Source: Gammaproteobacteria bacterium 45_16_T64 (GTDB taxonomy: Bacteria; Pseudomonadota; Gammaproteobacteria; Pseudomonadales; Ketobacteraceae). From it: a stretch of DNA of 64,000 bases. The notes beneath the pieces are model-generated. The model saw nothing but the letters and a program-made list of their open reading frames with translations, was not told where the DNA came from and searched no databases. The stretch is from contig MABD01000038.1 of assembly GCA_002162955.1 (NCBI GenBank), positions 38,370-102,369 on the forward strand, in the 5' to 3' direction. Below, piece by piece: positions 44,139 to 53,265 of the stretch (within the stretch, counting starts at the first letter, position 1; the number at the start of each line of letters is the position of its first letter). The translations under genes and the position numbers were made by a program.

Positions 44139-45662
44139 ATGCCCTCCAATATAATCAAGAAGATACTCCAGGCCCGGGTGTACGATGTGGCCAACGAAAC
44201 CCCTATCGAAGCGGCGCGCTTCTTGACGAAACGCCTGAATAACCATGTGTTGCTCAAGCGAGAAGACCTACAGCCGGTATTCTCCTTTAAGGTCAGGGGA
44301 GCCTATAACAAAATCATCAACCTGACCGATGAAGAGAAGGCAAGCGGTGTCATTGCAGCGTCTGCGGGTAATCACGCGCAGGGAGTCGCCTTGGCGGCGG
44401 CTCAGCTGGGTATTGAAGCAACAATTGTCATGCCTACGACAACACCCAATATCAAAGTGTCCTCGGTCGCCGCGTTAGGTGGCAAGGTGGTGTTACATGG
44501 TGATAGTTTTGACGACGCTTATGAATATGCGCAAGGGTTAATGGATGAGCATGGTTATTGCTTTGTGCACCCCTATGATGACCCTGATGTTATCGCCGGT
44601 CAGGGCACTGTCGGTATGGAGATCCTACGTCAAATCAGTGGTCCGTTAGATGCTATTTTTATTCCCGTCGGTGGGGGTGGTTTGGTGGCGGGGGTCTCCT
44701 GTTATATCAAATACTTACGTCCTGATATCAAGATTATTGCGGTGGAATCTGAAGACTCCGCATGTCTGAAAGCCGCAATGGAAGCCGGAAAGCGGGTGAT
44801 CCTGCCTGAAGTGGGCCTGTTTGCCGATGGCGTGGCGGTAAAACAAATCGGTAAAGAGAACTTCCGTTTGGCGAAGCAGTGTGTGGATGAGGTGATTACC
44901 GTTAGCACCGACGAAATCTGCGCCGCGATCAAAGATGTGTTTGACGATGCGCGATGTATTACGGAACCGGCGGGTGCCTTATCGGTAGCCGGGTTAAAAA
45001 AGTATGTGCAGACGCATAAGGTGATGGATCAAACATTGCTGGCAATCACTAGCGGTGCAAATGTGAATTTTGATCGTTTACGTCATATTGCTGAACGTAG
45101 TGAGCTAGGAGAAAAACGAGAAGCGATTTTTGCCGTTACTATCCCAGAGAAAACCGGCAGCTTCAAAACGTTCTGCAAAACCCTCGGTAAGCGCAGTATT
45201 ACCGAGTTTAATTACCGCTACGCAGGTCGGGATAAAGCACAAGTGTTTGTGGGAGTGCAAACAGCGTCTTTTTCTGAAGTGGGTTTGCTAGAGGCTGAGT
45301 TAGGTGGTCAGGGTTATTCGGTGGTGAATTTATCGGATAATGAAATGGCCAAATTACATATTCGGCATTTAGTCGGAGGGCATGTACCGACTGATGATGT
45401 CGATATGAATCACGAGAGAGTGTTTAGGTTTGAGTTTCCTGAGCGTCCAGGAGCGTTATTGGCATTTTTACAAACCTTGGGTTCACGCTGGAATATTAGC
45501 TTATTTCATTACCGTAATCATGGTGCCGCGTTTGGGCGTGTGCTCGTGGGTATGCAAATACCTGATCAAGAACGAGAAATAGTGGATGAGTATTTTGCGG
45601 ACCTTGGTTATCGCTACTGGGATGAAAGCGATAACCCCGCGTATCAACTATTTCTGCAATAA
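44139..45662 (+). CDS. ilvA: Threonine ammonia-lyase, biosynthetic
   Basis: 507 residues, matching biosynthetic IlvA. PLP domain with the Schiff-base Lys in PVFSFKVRGAYNKI, SAGNHAQGVALAA, and the phosphate loop PVGGGGLVAGV; two C-terminal ACT-like domains (AIFAVTIPEKTGSFKTFCK; VFRFEFPERPGALLAFLQTL) for isoleucine and valine control. It makes 2-oxobutyrate for isoleucine synthesis. Transcribed alone, divergent from rpiA. Confidence 0.96.
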   Translation: MPSNIIKKILQARVYDVANETPIEAARFLTKRLNNHVLLKREDLQPVFSFKVRGAYNKIINLTDEEKASGVIAASAGNHAQGVALAAAQLGIEATIVMPTTTPNIKVSSVAALGGKVVLHGDSFDDAYEYAQGLMDEHGYCFVHPYDDPDVIAGQGTVGMEILRQISGPLDAIFIPVGGGGLVAGVSCYIKYLRPDIKIIAVESEDSACLKAAMEAGKRVILPEVGLFADGVAVKQIGKENFRLAKQCVDEVITVSTDEICAAIKDVFDDARCITEPAGALSVAGLKKYVQTHKVMDQTLLAITSGANVNFDRLRHIAERSELGEKREAIFAVTIPEKTGSFKTFCKTLGKRSITEFNYRYAGRDKAQVFVGVQTASFSEVGLLEAELGGQGYSVVNLSDNEMAKLHIRHLVGGHVPTDDVDMNHERVFRFEFPERPGALLAFLQTLGSRWNISLFHYRNHGAAFGRVLVGMQIPDQEREIVDEYFADLGYRYWDESDNPAYQLFLQ

Positions 45663-45848
45663 CTAAGATTGAGTGATCGTTATTCATGCGTTGGATATGC
45701 CGCATAATAATGTTCACTTGGTTTACAAAGTGCCACTATTACCATTTTATTTACTAGAATGTTTTCCGCTCTGTACCCTACTATAAGAACAGTTCTTTCA
45801 TACTTCATCGAGTGTTAATCAACCACACCTAATAAAGAGGAATGAGAA

Positions 45849-46532
45849 ATGCCTAACTTTGATGAGAAAGCGAGCAACCTTGGTTCGGGTCATATGTTGT
45901 ACGATCAAGCGGATAGCCTATCGGGTAATAGCTACAGCAATGTGTATCTTAGAATGAATCTCAGCAATAGAAGCGGCATTTGCCTCGGGTTATCGATGGG
46001 TTTTTTATTGTATTCACGCAAATATAAAGACACTCAACCGATGGTATGGATCGATCGGTTCTTAACGGACTCTCGATCAGCATGGCTCTCTGAAGGAAAC
46101 TTTGTCGGTGTTTCCGACCTAGAGACCTTTGTTGGGTCGGTAATGGAGCAGCAGCGAGGAGCCGCGAATCAATTTCAAACCTGCACCTCAATTCTTGAAG
46201 ACGGGATGTTTGGCGTGAGTTTGAAATATATTCAGAATCGATATATTTCATCTGGAGATACGGATATTGCTGCGATGGTATTTCCTAAGATAGAAGGCTT
46301 TTGGATTATCGGTGTGCATACGCCTACAGGCGGTCATGCGATGGCGGTACGTAGTATGATCCATCCTAAAACAGGATCACGTTTAATCATATTTTTTGAA
46401 CCGAATTATGGTGTCGTACAATTTCAGGGCGTTGATTCTGGCGCAAAATTTAAAGAATTCTTATATGCATATTTTACCGATGAAGGTTTTACGTATACAT
46501 CAAGAACTTCTGAAATTTATGAATTTTCTTAA
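45849..46532 (+). CDS. C58 (YopT-like) cysteine peptidase homologue
   Basis: 227 residues, with an AGAGGAATGAG ribosome site. Three blocks match papain-like C58 effectors in order: Cys45 in RSGICLGLSMGFLLYS, His163 in TPTGGHAMAVRSM and an acidic residue in IIFFEPNYGVVQF. In YopT-like enzymes the third residue is Asp in a D-P-N motif; here it is Glu184. There is no signal peptide or recognised secretion signal and no type III genes nearby. It may be a secreted effector, a toxin or an intracellular peptidase. Its surroundings (between ilvA and a TonB receptor) look accessory. Confidence 0.6.
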   Translation: MPNFDEKASNLGSGHMLYDQADSLSGNSYSNVYLRMNLSNRSGICLGLSMGFLLYSRKYKDTQPMVWIDRFLTDSRSAWLSEGNFVGVSDLETFVGSVMEQQRGAANQFQTCTSILEDGMFGVSLKYIQNRYISSGDTDIAAMVFPKIEGFWIIGVHTPTGGHAMAVRSMIHPKTGSRLIIFFEPNYGVVQFQGVDSGAKFKEFLYAYFTDEGFTYTSRTSEIYEFS

Positions 46533-46540
46533 TTGTACCT

Positions 46541-46589
46541 ATGATTAACCGCCGTTGCAGTTTTGGTATTGCTCGGCGGTAGTTATCAT
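46541..46589 (+). terminator. Hairpin after the C58-like gene
   Basis: ATGAT...CCGCCG (46541-46554) pairs with CGGCGG...ATCAT (46574-46589), a 6-bp GC core with outer 5-bp arms separated by a bulge. It begins 8 bp after the stop. It lacks a T-run, so it may be a weak terminator or an unrelated structure. Confidence 0.4.
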
Positions 46590-46784
46590 TGCCTTAGAAT
46601 AATTGACAGTATTCGCTTTGAACATAATACTCTATGGGTACGGAGTGTTCAGATTTGCTTGCTTATGGGTGATCTCATATTCCATACACTGCTTAACTAA
46701 TACGAAATAGCAATAACGATATACGTTTGTTGTTAGTCCGTTCCTATTCTTACCAAACAATATAATCAATGCGGGTGTTGTCTC

Positions 46785-48905
46785 ATGCGTATTAGTGTCT
46801 ATTGTTTTCTGTTTTTGTTACTGAGCTCCTTTTGTCTTATTTTGCACGCAGCGCCGAGCGAAGGCTTTTCTAATTTAAGTCTTGAGCAGCTGTTGAAAAT
46901 CGACGTCAGTGTGGCGTCTGTGTATGAAGAGACCATTCCCGAAACCCCCGCCATTGTCAGTCGGTACAGCCTTGATGACGTGAAGCATATGGGGATCAGC
47001 CGCTTAGAAGATTTGCTTACACTGATCCCTGGAGTCATCGTAAAACAAGGTGTTAATGCTTATCCCGTGGTGATTATTCGAGGCATCACGCAATATACTA
47101 ACCAAAAAGTGCTGTTCTTATTAGACGATGTACCCTATTGGGATTCTGAGAACGGCAATTTTCCTATTCGTGGTATACCCATTGAGGCGATCGATCATGT
47201 GGAGGTGATTCGAGGTCCGGGGGCGATTTATTATGGCACCAACGCGATGACCGGTGTGATAAAGGTGACAACTAAAAAGGACAGTAGCCATATCGTCACC
47301 GCGTCTGCAGGAGAGAATAACTTACGCAATACCAGTGCCTATTTATCCCATGGCTTTAGTGACGATATTCGGTTGCACTTTGCCTATGAAGTTCGACGGG
47401 AAGATGGGTATCGTGGTGAGCTAAATAACACCCTTATTTTTGATCAATTTCGATTTGTGGCGGAAGATCTGCTGGGTGAAAGTCCCGCTATTCCCATTTC
47501 AGGTACGATTCCTGTGGTTGATGAAAGCGATAGTTATTGGTTAAAACTGAAGGTTCATGATTTGACGGTGGTAGGACATTATTTTGAGAACAATTATCAA
47601 CAGATTAGTGGAATCCTTGCCCCTTTTACCCAGTCGGAGGCGGAATATAAAGGTAAATTACTGCACCTCGATTATGAATGGCAAGGTGATGAAATATCCA
47701 CTCGAATATTTAGTGACTACAGTCAATTCGAAAATACAGAGCGTGTTGCACATGCGTTTGGTCAAAATATTACTTTCTTTGGTGGTGGCTCTAGCGGTAC
47801 CACTATTTTTGAATCAGGCGATATAGAGGATGCGTATCGATGGCGTAGTGGAGGCACACTTAATATTCATATTAACGAGATGCTCAGTGTTTTTGCCGGG
47901 GCGGAATATGAACGTCGTTCTGCCGCCGACAGTCTGATCTTGGTACAAGGCATGCCAACGGCTGCGTCGGATTTCTTAGCATCACTGGGTTTTCCTGATT
48001 TAGCAACAGAGCCTTTTTCTGTTGAAGAACATGGCAAGCTGCAGGAGCGATCGCTGTACGCACAATTGGATTGGAAATTTGAATCTTGGCGTTGGTTGCT
48101 GGGCGCTCGTCATACAGACAATAGCCGTTGGGGTAAAACAACGACACCACGGTTGTCGACGGTCTATTCGATAGACGGTCAACAATCACTAAAATTACTC
48201 TATTCTGTCGGCTTTAATACACCCAGTCTCAATGCGAGTGAAGTTTCCGAGATAGGTGCTGTTGTTGCTAATCCAGACCTGGAATCTGAAGAAATTCGGA
48301 CAACAGATCTTGCGTATACCTTTAGCGATAACAATACGTTATTTGTGGCTAACCTGTATTATTTTGAAACCGATGGCCTTGTTCAAAACGTATTTGCATC
48401 ATCAGAACCTGCTGACATTGATATTAATCTCAACTTGGATGTGACGCGTTGGGGAATAGAGTTGGATTATCAATTCGCTGAAATAAATTGGAAATTTTTT
48501 AGCAATATTTCGTACCATCATCAAGGTAACAGAAGTGATCATAGTGAGGATATTATCTATAGCTCTATCGCCGATTTTACCGATCAAATTGGTGATTTTA
48601 CCGCTGCGGTGATACCTCGTTATACCGGTGTGTTAGGAGGAATCTATAATCCTACGAGTAATAGCACTCTTGGCTCATCGTTGCGCTATATTGGTGAAAT
48701 GAAAGGCGCTGCGGCGGTACGCTTGCTTAACGTTAACTACGGTATTGATGTTTATAGTGATGATAATGGAACACTGGAGTTTTACTTGCAGTTAACCAAT
48801 GTATTGGATGAGGATATCGTTCACCCTGATGACAGCATTCCACCGATCGAATTGCCAGGAGGGGATGGGCGAGGGTGGGTGTCGGGGATTCAGTGGCACT
48901 TGTAG
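46785..48905 (+). CDS. TonB-dependent outer-membrane receptor
   Basis: 706 residues. A signal peptide (FLLLSSFCLILHAAPSEG) precedes the plug domain: LEDLLTLIPGVIVKQG, VVIIRGITQYTNQKVLFLLD, and VEVIRGPGAIYYGTNAMTGV. The rest is a 22-strand barrel ending ELPGGDGRGWVSGIQWHL. The first residues after the signal lack a classic TonB box, although VASVYEETIPETP could serve. The receptor class is similar to siderophore, vitamin or sugar receptors; the ligand is not determinable. No Fur box was recognised in the 252 bp upstream. Confidence 0.88.
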   Translation: MRISVYCFLFLLLSSFCLILHAAPSEGFSNLSLEQLLKIDVSVASVYEETIPETPAIVSRYSLDDVKHMGISRLEDLLTLIPGVIVKQGVNAYPVVIIRGITQYTNQKVLFLLDDVPYWDSENGNFPIRGIPIEAIDHVEVIRGPGAIYYGTNAMTGVIKVTTKKDSSHIVTASAGENNLRNTSAYLSHGFSDDIRLHFAYEVRREDGYRGELNNTLIFDQFRFVAEDLLGESPAIPISGTIPVVDESDSYWLKLKVHDLTVVGHYFENNYQQISGILAPFTQSEAEYKGKLLHLDYEWQGDEISTRIFSDYSQFENTERVAHAFGQNITFFGGGSSGTTIFESGDIEDAYRWRSGGTLNIHINEMLSVFAGAEYERRSAADSLILVQGMPTAASDFLASLGFPDLATEPFSVEEHGKLQERSLYAQLDWKFESWRWLLGARHTDNSRWGKTTTPRLSTVYSIDGQQSLKLLYSVGFNTPSLNASEVSEIGAVVANPDLESEEIRTTDLAYTFSDNNTLFVANLYYFETDGLVQNVFASSEPADIDINLNLDVTRWGIELDYQFAEINWKFFSNISYHHQGNRSDHSEDIIYSSIADFTDQIGDFTAAVIPRYTGVLGGIYNPTSNSTLGSSLRYIGEMKGAAAVRLLNVNYGIDVYSDDNGTLEFYLQLTNVLDEDIVHPDDSIPPIELPGGDGRGWVSGIQWHL

Positions 48906-49496
48906 TTATCAGGGAGGGTGGTTTTTGATAGTGGCGCCTGGTTCAATATTCGTCAAATCAAATTAGGTTGAAAAATGGCTCAGTAGCGATGGTATTTATA
49001 CTCTTGTCAGAGACTTATTATGATGCTTGAGAGTATTTTCGTTTTGCTTTCTTTTTGTTACTTGCCGTGCTAATTTGCCAACACACCTGAAAAAGGTGGT
49101 GCATTTCATTGTTTTCAAAAATAAAAATGATATTAGTCTATTTAATGTACAAAATGTGAGCTACCACTCACATACCGGCTAGCTAAGGTAGAATCTTACG
49201 CTACACTATTTGTAATTGAGTGACTAAATGCGAATGCCTATTGGTAATTGCTGAAAAAGACAAAAGCTTGTCGTTTATTTGCCGAAATTGGTCAATAGAT
49301 GATCGCATGATCCAGTTCTCAGAAACTAACCGAATGTTTCGTTACACTGGCTCTACAAATAATAAGACACGTAAAGGGAACTGATTGATACGTGCGTATA
49401 GTTACTTCGTTGCTAGGATGGCCGCTACTGGATTATTTGCTGAAATAATCAGCTCGTTGAGCAAGTGGATGGGTAACGCAACTATGAGATGTTACG
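48906..49496. other. 590-bp gap with paired elements ahead of a 41-aa ORF
   Basis: No supported protein gene was found before 49497. Near its end are three dyads: GTTGC (49409-49413) with GCAAC (49478-49482); GATTATTT (49431-49438) with AAATAATC (49443-49450), loop GCTG; and GCTC (49452-49455) with GAGC (49459-49462). The first could enclose the other two as a junction upstream of the small ORF. I do not recognise a known riboswitch. Confidence 0.4.
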
Positions 49497-49622
49497 ATGA
49501 AAAAGAAACCTGATGTATTAGTAGTGTTGATGTTTGTACTTGGTATGGGTGTTGTCGTGAGCGGTTATACGCTGGATGAGCCCGACCCTGAAATGGTTGC
49601 GAGTCAATTTACTATTCGCTAG
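49497..49622 (+). CDS. 41-aa single-pass membrane peptide
   Basis: Short frame beginning ATG at 49497 with GAGATGTT upstream. The peptide has a basic start (MKKKPD), one hydrophobic helix (VLVVLMFVLGMGVVVSGY) and an acidic tail (DEPDPE). The charge pattern predicts an N-in inner-membrane peptide. Function unknown. It ends 49 bp from the convergent fau gene. Confidence 0.6.
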   Translation: MKKKPDVLVVLMFVLGMGVVVSGYTLDEPDPEMVASQFTIR

Positions 49623-49670
49623 ACCTTTCGGTACGGTATGTTCATTGCGATTGAAGCAACCCCGTCGAAC

Positions 49671-50270
49671 CTAGTCGTATCGTCGACTGTCCGTTATTAT
49701 CCCGTTCATTGGGATGTCCCAAGATTCCGTGATTAACCCCTCTGTTTTTTGACACTCATGCGCTATTCCCAGCATGTACGGTGATCGTGGTCGAGTATTG
49801 TGCTGGATAAATTCAAACGTTCGGTCGTAGAACCCGCCCCCCATGCCTATTCGATTTCCTGAGGCATCAAATCCCACCAATGGTGTTAATACCAAGTCCA
49901 GTGTCCATGCTGGTATGCGGGTGTCGTAAGCGGATACAGGCTCTGGAATGCCGAATCGATTATTGGCTAGCGGCTGGCCCTTCTCGTATCGCATAAAAAC
50001 CAATTCACCCTGGCGAAAGGGGTGTAGTACGGGCAAATAGACGCCTTTGTTGAGCGACCAAGCCAAGTGAATAAGCGGTTGTAGATTAATTTCGCCATCG
50101 TTGGCGATATAGACTGCTAGACGTTGGCTATTGATAAAGTGGGGGTGGAGTAGAAGCTGGCGGCATAAACCAACCGATGCGGCTAGTTGTTGTTGTTCAG
50201 AAAGGGTATTGCGAGCCTGGCGTAAAGACGTACGCAAGGTGTGTTTGTCGGTCAAAAAAGAGCTCCCCAA
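49671..50270 (-). CDS. fau: 5-formyltetrahydrofolate cyclo-ligase
   Basis: 199 residues, the YgfA/MTHFS family. Motifs: LRTSLRQARNTLSEQQQ at the N-terminus, VYIANDGEINLQPLI, FGIPEPVS, LDLVLTPLVGFDASGNRIGM followed by GGGFYDRTFEF, and a final GIITDSRRYD. It converts 5-formyl-THF to 5,10-methenyl-THF using ATP. It lies immediately downstream of the 6S RNA, the arrangement conserved in gammaproteobacteria, where processing of a shared transcript links the two. Confidence 0.92.
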   Translation of the reverse strand: MGSSFLTDKHTLRTSLRQARNTLSEQQQLAASVGLCRQLLLHPHFINSQRLAVYIANDGEINLQPLIHLAWSLNKGVYLPVLHPFRQGELVFMRYEKGQPLANNRFGIPEPVSAYDTRIPAWTLDLVLTPLVGFDASGNRIGMGGGFYDRTFEFIQHNTRPRSPYMLGIAHECQKTEGLITESWDIPMNGIITDSRRYD

Positions 50271-50436
50271 GTAGTCGCTATCGGCGTGGTCCTTGAACCC
50301 AAAAGTTCAAGGTGGTGGCATCTGTAGAGCGTCGGGCTTTCCGTCAAGCGGATATGCACGCCAGCAACACGAGTTGCCTCCGAGGGAAAAACATCGGCTC
50401 AGGGACGTGGCAGAATCACGATCTCCCCAGGGAGCT
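50271..50436 (-). ncRNA. ssrS: 6S RNA
   Basis: On the minus strand, AGCTCCC at the 5' end (from 50436) pairs with GGGGAGCT at the 3' end (50271-50278), closing a long imperfect hairpin. The segment CCTTGAAC...GTTCAAGG (50291-50312) is the conserved 3' sub-stem also present in E. coli 6S RNA (ACCUUGAACC loop). Position between zapA and fau is the canonical locus. 6S RNA mimics an open promoter and sequesters sigma-70 RNA polymerase in stationary phase. Ends are judged by eye and may shift by a few bases. Confidence 0.88.
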
Positions 50437-50441
50437 GTTAC

Positions 50442-50447
50442 AGTATA
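50442..50447 (-). promoter_or_regulatory. -10 element of the 6S RNA promoter
   Basis: On the minus strand the hexamer TATACT (50447 to 50442) sits 6 bp before the inferred 5' end at 50436, the normal distance. No convincing -35 hexamer was seen at 17 bp. Confidence 0.6.
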
Positions 50448-50534
50448 CCTAATTCGTGGCTGATTGCTCTATTGACGTCTGTGAAAAATTACTTTTTATC
50501 TATAAACTATATTTATGTCAATAAAATCAACGAC

Positions 50535-50849
50535 TTATAAGTCCATTTGGCGAGCTTCAGCGAGTGCGAGCTCGATCTTTTCGTGAATCCTGGCCAGTTG
50601 TTTTTCGGCACCATCACCGTGTTTTGATAGCTCGTTTTGCGCTTTGATCAGCTCATGCGCTATGTTTAGCGCAGCCATGACGGCAATACGGTCCATGCCG
50701 ACAATTTTTCCAGATTGGCGAATTTCGCGCATTTTGGTATCGACGAGGCGGGCAGAGTTCAATAGCTCTTGTTCTTCTTCCGGAGGGCAAGAAACGCCAA
50801 ACTCCTTATCAAGAATTTTTATGTTGACTGCTTTTTGGTCCTTGGTCAT
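50535..50849 (-). CDS. zapA: Cell division protein ZapA
   Basis: 104 residues, typical ZapA. The N-terminal beta-rich domain has VNIKILDKEFGVSCPPEEEQ, then the helix with LLNSARLVDTKMREIRQSG, and MDRIAVMAALNIAHELI leading into the C-terminal coiled coil. It bundles FtsZ protofilaments at the septum. Its 5' end overlaps the upstream ZapB-like gene by 4 bp, and 6S RNA lies 98 bp downstream, the conserved layout. Confidence 0.93.
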   Translation of the reverse strand: MTKDQKAVNIKILDKEFGVSCPPEEEQELLNSARLVDTKMREIRQSGKIVGMDRIAVMAALNIAHELIKAQNELSKHGDGAEKQLARIHEKIELALAEARQMDL

Positions 50850-51058
50850 GAATCTTGCTCCAAGGATTTGAGACGTGAGATCATCGCTTCCACTTTATTA
50901 CGTGCCATATCGTTCTTCCTTAACAAATTGGATCGCTCTTCATTGAGCTGGCTTTCTCGGGTTCGAAGGCTGTTGTTGTGGCGTTTGTATTCCTGACACA
51001 AGGCAACAAGTTCATCCACTCGGGACTCTATGGCGTTCAATTGTTTTTGTAGACTCAT
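50846..51058 (-). CDS. ZapB-like coiled-coil protein (TIGR02449 type)
   Basis: 70 residues, almost entirely a heptad-patterned coiled coil (LNAIESRVDELVALCQEYKR; LRTRESQLNEERSNLLRKND). Proteins of this small family lie directly upstream of zapA in Pseudomonas-type bacteria. Probably helps FtsZ-ring organisation together with ZapA, to which it is coupled by a 4-bp overlap. Evidence for function is positional. Confidence 0.8.
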   Translation of the reverse strand: MSLQKQLNAIESRVDELVALCQEYKRHNNSLRTRESQLNEERSNLLRKNDMARNKVEAMISRLKSLEQDS

Positions 51059-51089
51059 AATCCCACTTTACCACTGGTGTATTGGCTTT

Positions 51090-51131
51090 CTCAGTGTGGG
51101 CCCCATGGTAACCCACAGGTCTGACACTGAG
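51090..51131. repeat. Inverted repeat in the zapB-like/ygfB divergent promoter region
   Basis: CTCAGTGT (51090-51097) and ACACTGAG (51124-51131) form a perfect 8-bp dyad with a 26-nt spacer that itself contains a GTGGG/CCCAC pair. It could be an operator or a leader hairpin of either divergent gene. Confidence 0.45.
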
Positions 51132-51245
51132 AAGTGATTGATTACACTAAGAGTAGCAAATCGTGAGGTAGTTTATACATTCTTGTCACCTAACCTCATG
51201 ATACAATGCCGGCATATACGGTAGATATGAGAGTTGAGGTTTTAG

Positions 51246-51857
51246 GTGAGCGACGAATTGGTAAAAGAACAGGTACTTGATTATTACGAACTGGAAGCGG
51301 AACTTAAGAAAATGGAAGCGGCTTCCACGGCGCCAGAAGCTCATGGCATCTTGGTGGGGCAGCTCTGTGGTGGTAATAAGCTTGAGGGTCTGAGTTGGTT
51401 AAAGCAGTATCTACCGGATGTTGGCGTTAAACGGGACCCTTGGGATGATACTCGAGAATGGTTCTATGCATTGCGTCAGTTCACGCTTGATGACTTGAAA
51501 GATGCTGAGTTGATATTTGAAATGCTGCTACTGGACGATGATGAACCGTTGGCCGATCGACTCGACGGCATTGGTGACTGGTGTGCAGGGTTCTTGGCGG
51601 GATTTGGTAGTACAGGCGAGCGGGACGAAAAACAGTTCTCAGAGGATATTCGCACGACATTTCGTGATCTAGTGTCCATCAGCCAAGTCGAGTCTGAAGT
51701 GGATGGTGAGATAAGCGAAGAACAAGAGCGGGACTATTTTGAAGTGGTTGAGTATATTCGTATGGCGACTATTCTCATTTTTAATGAATTCGTCGGCCAA
51801 TACTTGGTTGAACAGGTTAGCGGCACGGATTCTAATGGTGGACATACGCTGCACTAA
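51246..51857 (+). CDS. ygfB: UPF0149 family protein YgfB
   Basis: 203 residues, GTG start after TTGAGG. UPF0149 features: APEAHGILVGQLCGG, the central acidic segment (EMLLLDDDEPLADRLDGIGD), DWCAGFLAGFG with the conserved W-C-x-G-F-x-x-G-F, and RMATILIFNEF near the end. Cytosolic. In Pseudomonas YgfB has been reported to modulate beta-lactam resistance gene expression; the basic function is unresolved. First gene of ygfB-pepP-ubiH. Confidence 0.9.
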   Translation: MSDELVKEQVLDYYELEAELKKMEAASTAPEAHGILVGQLCGGNKLEGLSWLKQYLPDVGVKRDPWDDTREWFYALRQFTLDDLKDAELIFEMLLLDDDEPLADRLDGIGDWCAGFLAGFGSTGERDEKQFSEDIRTTFRDLVSISQVESEVDGEISEEQERDYFEVVEYIRMATILIFNEFVGQYLVEQVSGTDSNGGHTLH

Positions 51858-51901
51858 GATTGACCGCAGGATCAACCGCGAAAAAAACAGGCTGCTTATT
51901 T

Positions 51902-53260
51902 GTGACTAAATCATCTGTATCTATTGCTAAGAAAGAATTTGCTGAACGTCGTCAAGAATTGATGGCCATGATGGAGCCCAATAGTATTGCTATTGTGCCG
52001 GCTGCTCAGGTCAAAGTGCGTAATCGGGATTGTGATCATGCTTATCGCCAGGATTCTGATTTTATCTATTTGTCAGGCTTTGAGGAGCCAGAAGCAGTAC
52101 TGGTATTAGCACCGGGCCGCGAGCATGGCGAATACGTATTATTTTGCCGTGAGCGTGATCGTACTATGGAAATCTGGAATGGTTATCGTGCTGGCCCAGA
52201 AGGTGCGGTAAAAGATTTTGGTGCGAATGATGCGTTTCCTATTGGCGACCTGGATGATATTTTGCCTGGCCTTATTGAAGGCAGAGAGCGCGTGTATTAC
52301 GCGATGGGTAATCTGCCTGAGTTTGATCGCCAAGTGATGAACTGGGTGAACACCATACGTTCTAAAGCAAGAACCGGTGCGAACCCGCCGGGTGAATTTA
52401 TCGATCTCCATCATTTGTTACATGATATGCGGTTGTACAAGAGCAAGCGCGAAATCAAAGTCATGCAAGCGGCGGCAGATATGTCAGTAGCGGCCCATAT
52501 CCGTGCGATGGAAGTATGTGAACCAGGCATGATGGAGTACGAGCTAGAGGCTGAGTTCCTGCATGAGTTTACTCGCTGTGGTAGCCGTGCGCCTGCCTAT
52601 ACCAGTATTGTCGGTGGTGGCGCTAACGGTTGTATTTTGCATTACATTGAAAATAATGCGGAATTAAAAGACGGGGACTTGGTACTGATTGACGCCGGAG
52701 CAGAGTACCAATATTACGCGGCCGACATTACCCGTACCTTCCCGATTAACGGCACCTTTAGTGAACCCCAAAAAGCGCTTTATGAACTGGTCCTAAAATC
52801 CCAGCTGGCTGCGATACGAGTAGCCAAACCTGGCAATCCTTGGAATGCACCGCATGATGCTACGGTGAAGGTGATTACTCAGGGGTTAGTAAAACTTGGA
52901 TTATTAACCGGCAAGGTTGATGAGCTTATTGAAGCTGAAGCTTATCGCCAATTTTATATGCATCGTGCTGGCCATTGGTTAGGTATGGATGTGCATGATG
53001 TAGGTGATTATAAGGTCGGTGGTGAATGGCGAGTGCTGGAAGAGGGCATGGTGTTAACCATTGAACCCGGCATTTATGTGTCGCCAGATGATTTGGACGT
53101 GGATGAGAAATGGCGTGGCATTGGTATTCGTATTGAAGATGATGTGGTTATCACTGCCAAAGGCAACAAAGTGCTTACTGCCAAAGTCCCGAAAAAGGTC
53201 GATGAGATTGAAGCGCTAATGGCAGCAGCCCAAAAGCAGCGCAATAAAAAACGTAAATAG
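51902..53260 (+). CDS. pepP: Xaa-Pro aminopeptidase
   Basis: The frame opens at a TTG at 51860; the GTG at 51902 (VTKSSVSIAKKEFAERRQEL) fits the PepP N-terminus better, giving 452 residues. Dimetal ligands of the pita-bread fold are all present: two Asp in LVLIDAGAEYQYYAADITRT, His in HRAGHWLGMDVHDVG, Glu in VLTIEPGIYV and Glu in GIRIEDDVVIT. It removes N-terminal residues preceding proline, in the cytosol. It starts 44 bp after ygfB and ends 5 bp before ubiH. Confidence 0.93.
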   Translation: MTKSSVSIAKKEFAERRQELMAMMEPNSIAIVPAAQVKVRNRDCDHAYRQDSDFIYLSGFEEPEAVLVLAPGREHGEYVLFCRERDRTMEIWNGYRAGPEGAVKDFGANDAFPIGDLDDILPGLIEGRERVYYAMGNLPEFDRQVMNWVNTIRSKARTGANPPGEFIDLHHLLHDMRLYKSKREIKVMQAAADMSVAAHIRAMEVCEPGMMEYELEAEFLHEFTRCGSRAPAYTSIVGGGANGCILHYIENNAELKDGDLVLIDAGAEYQYYAADITRTFPINGTFSEPQKALYELVLKSQLAAIRVAKPGNPWNAPHDATVKVITQGLVKLGLLTGKVDELIEAEAYRQFYMHRAGHWLGMDVHDVGDYKVGGEWRVLEEGMVLTIEPGIYVSPDDLDVDEKWRGIGIRIEDDVVITAKGNKVLTAKVPKKVDEIEALMAAAQKQRNKKRK

Positions 53261-53265
53261 GATAC

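Noticed and set aside
51860..51901. TTG start of PepP 14 codons upstream
   Set aside because: The upstream residues do not match the PepP family N-terminus and there is no ribosome site; the GTG at 51902 is preferred.
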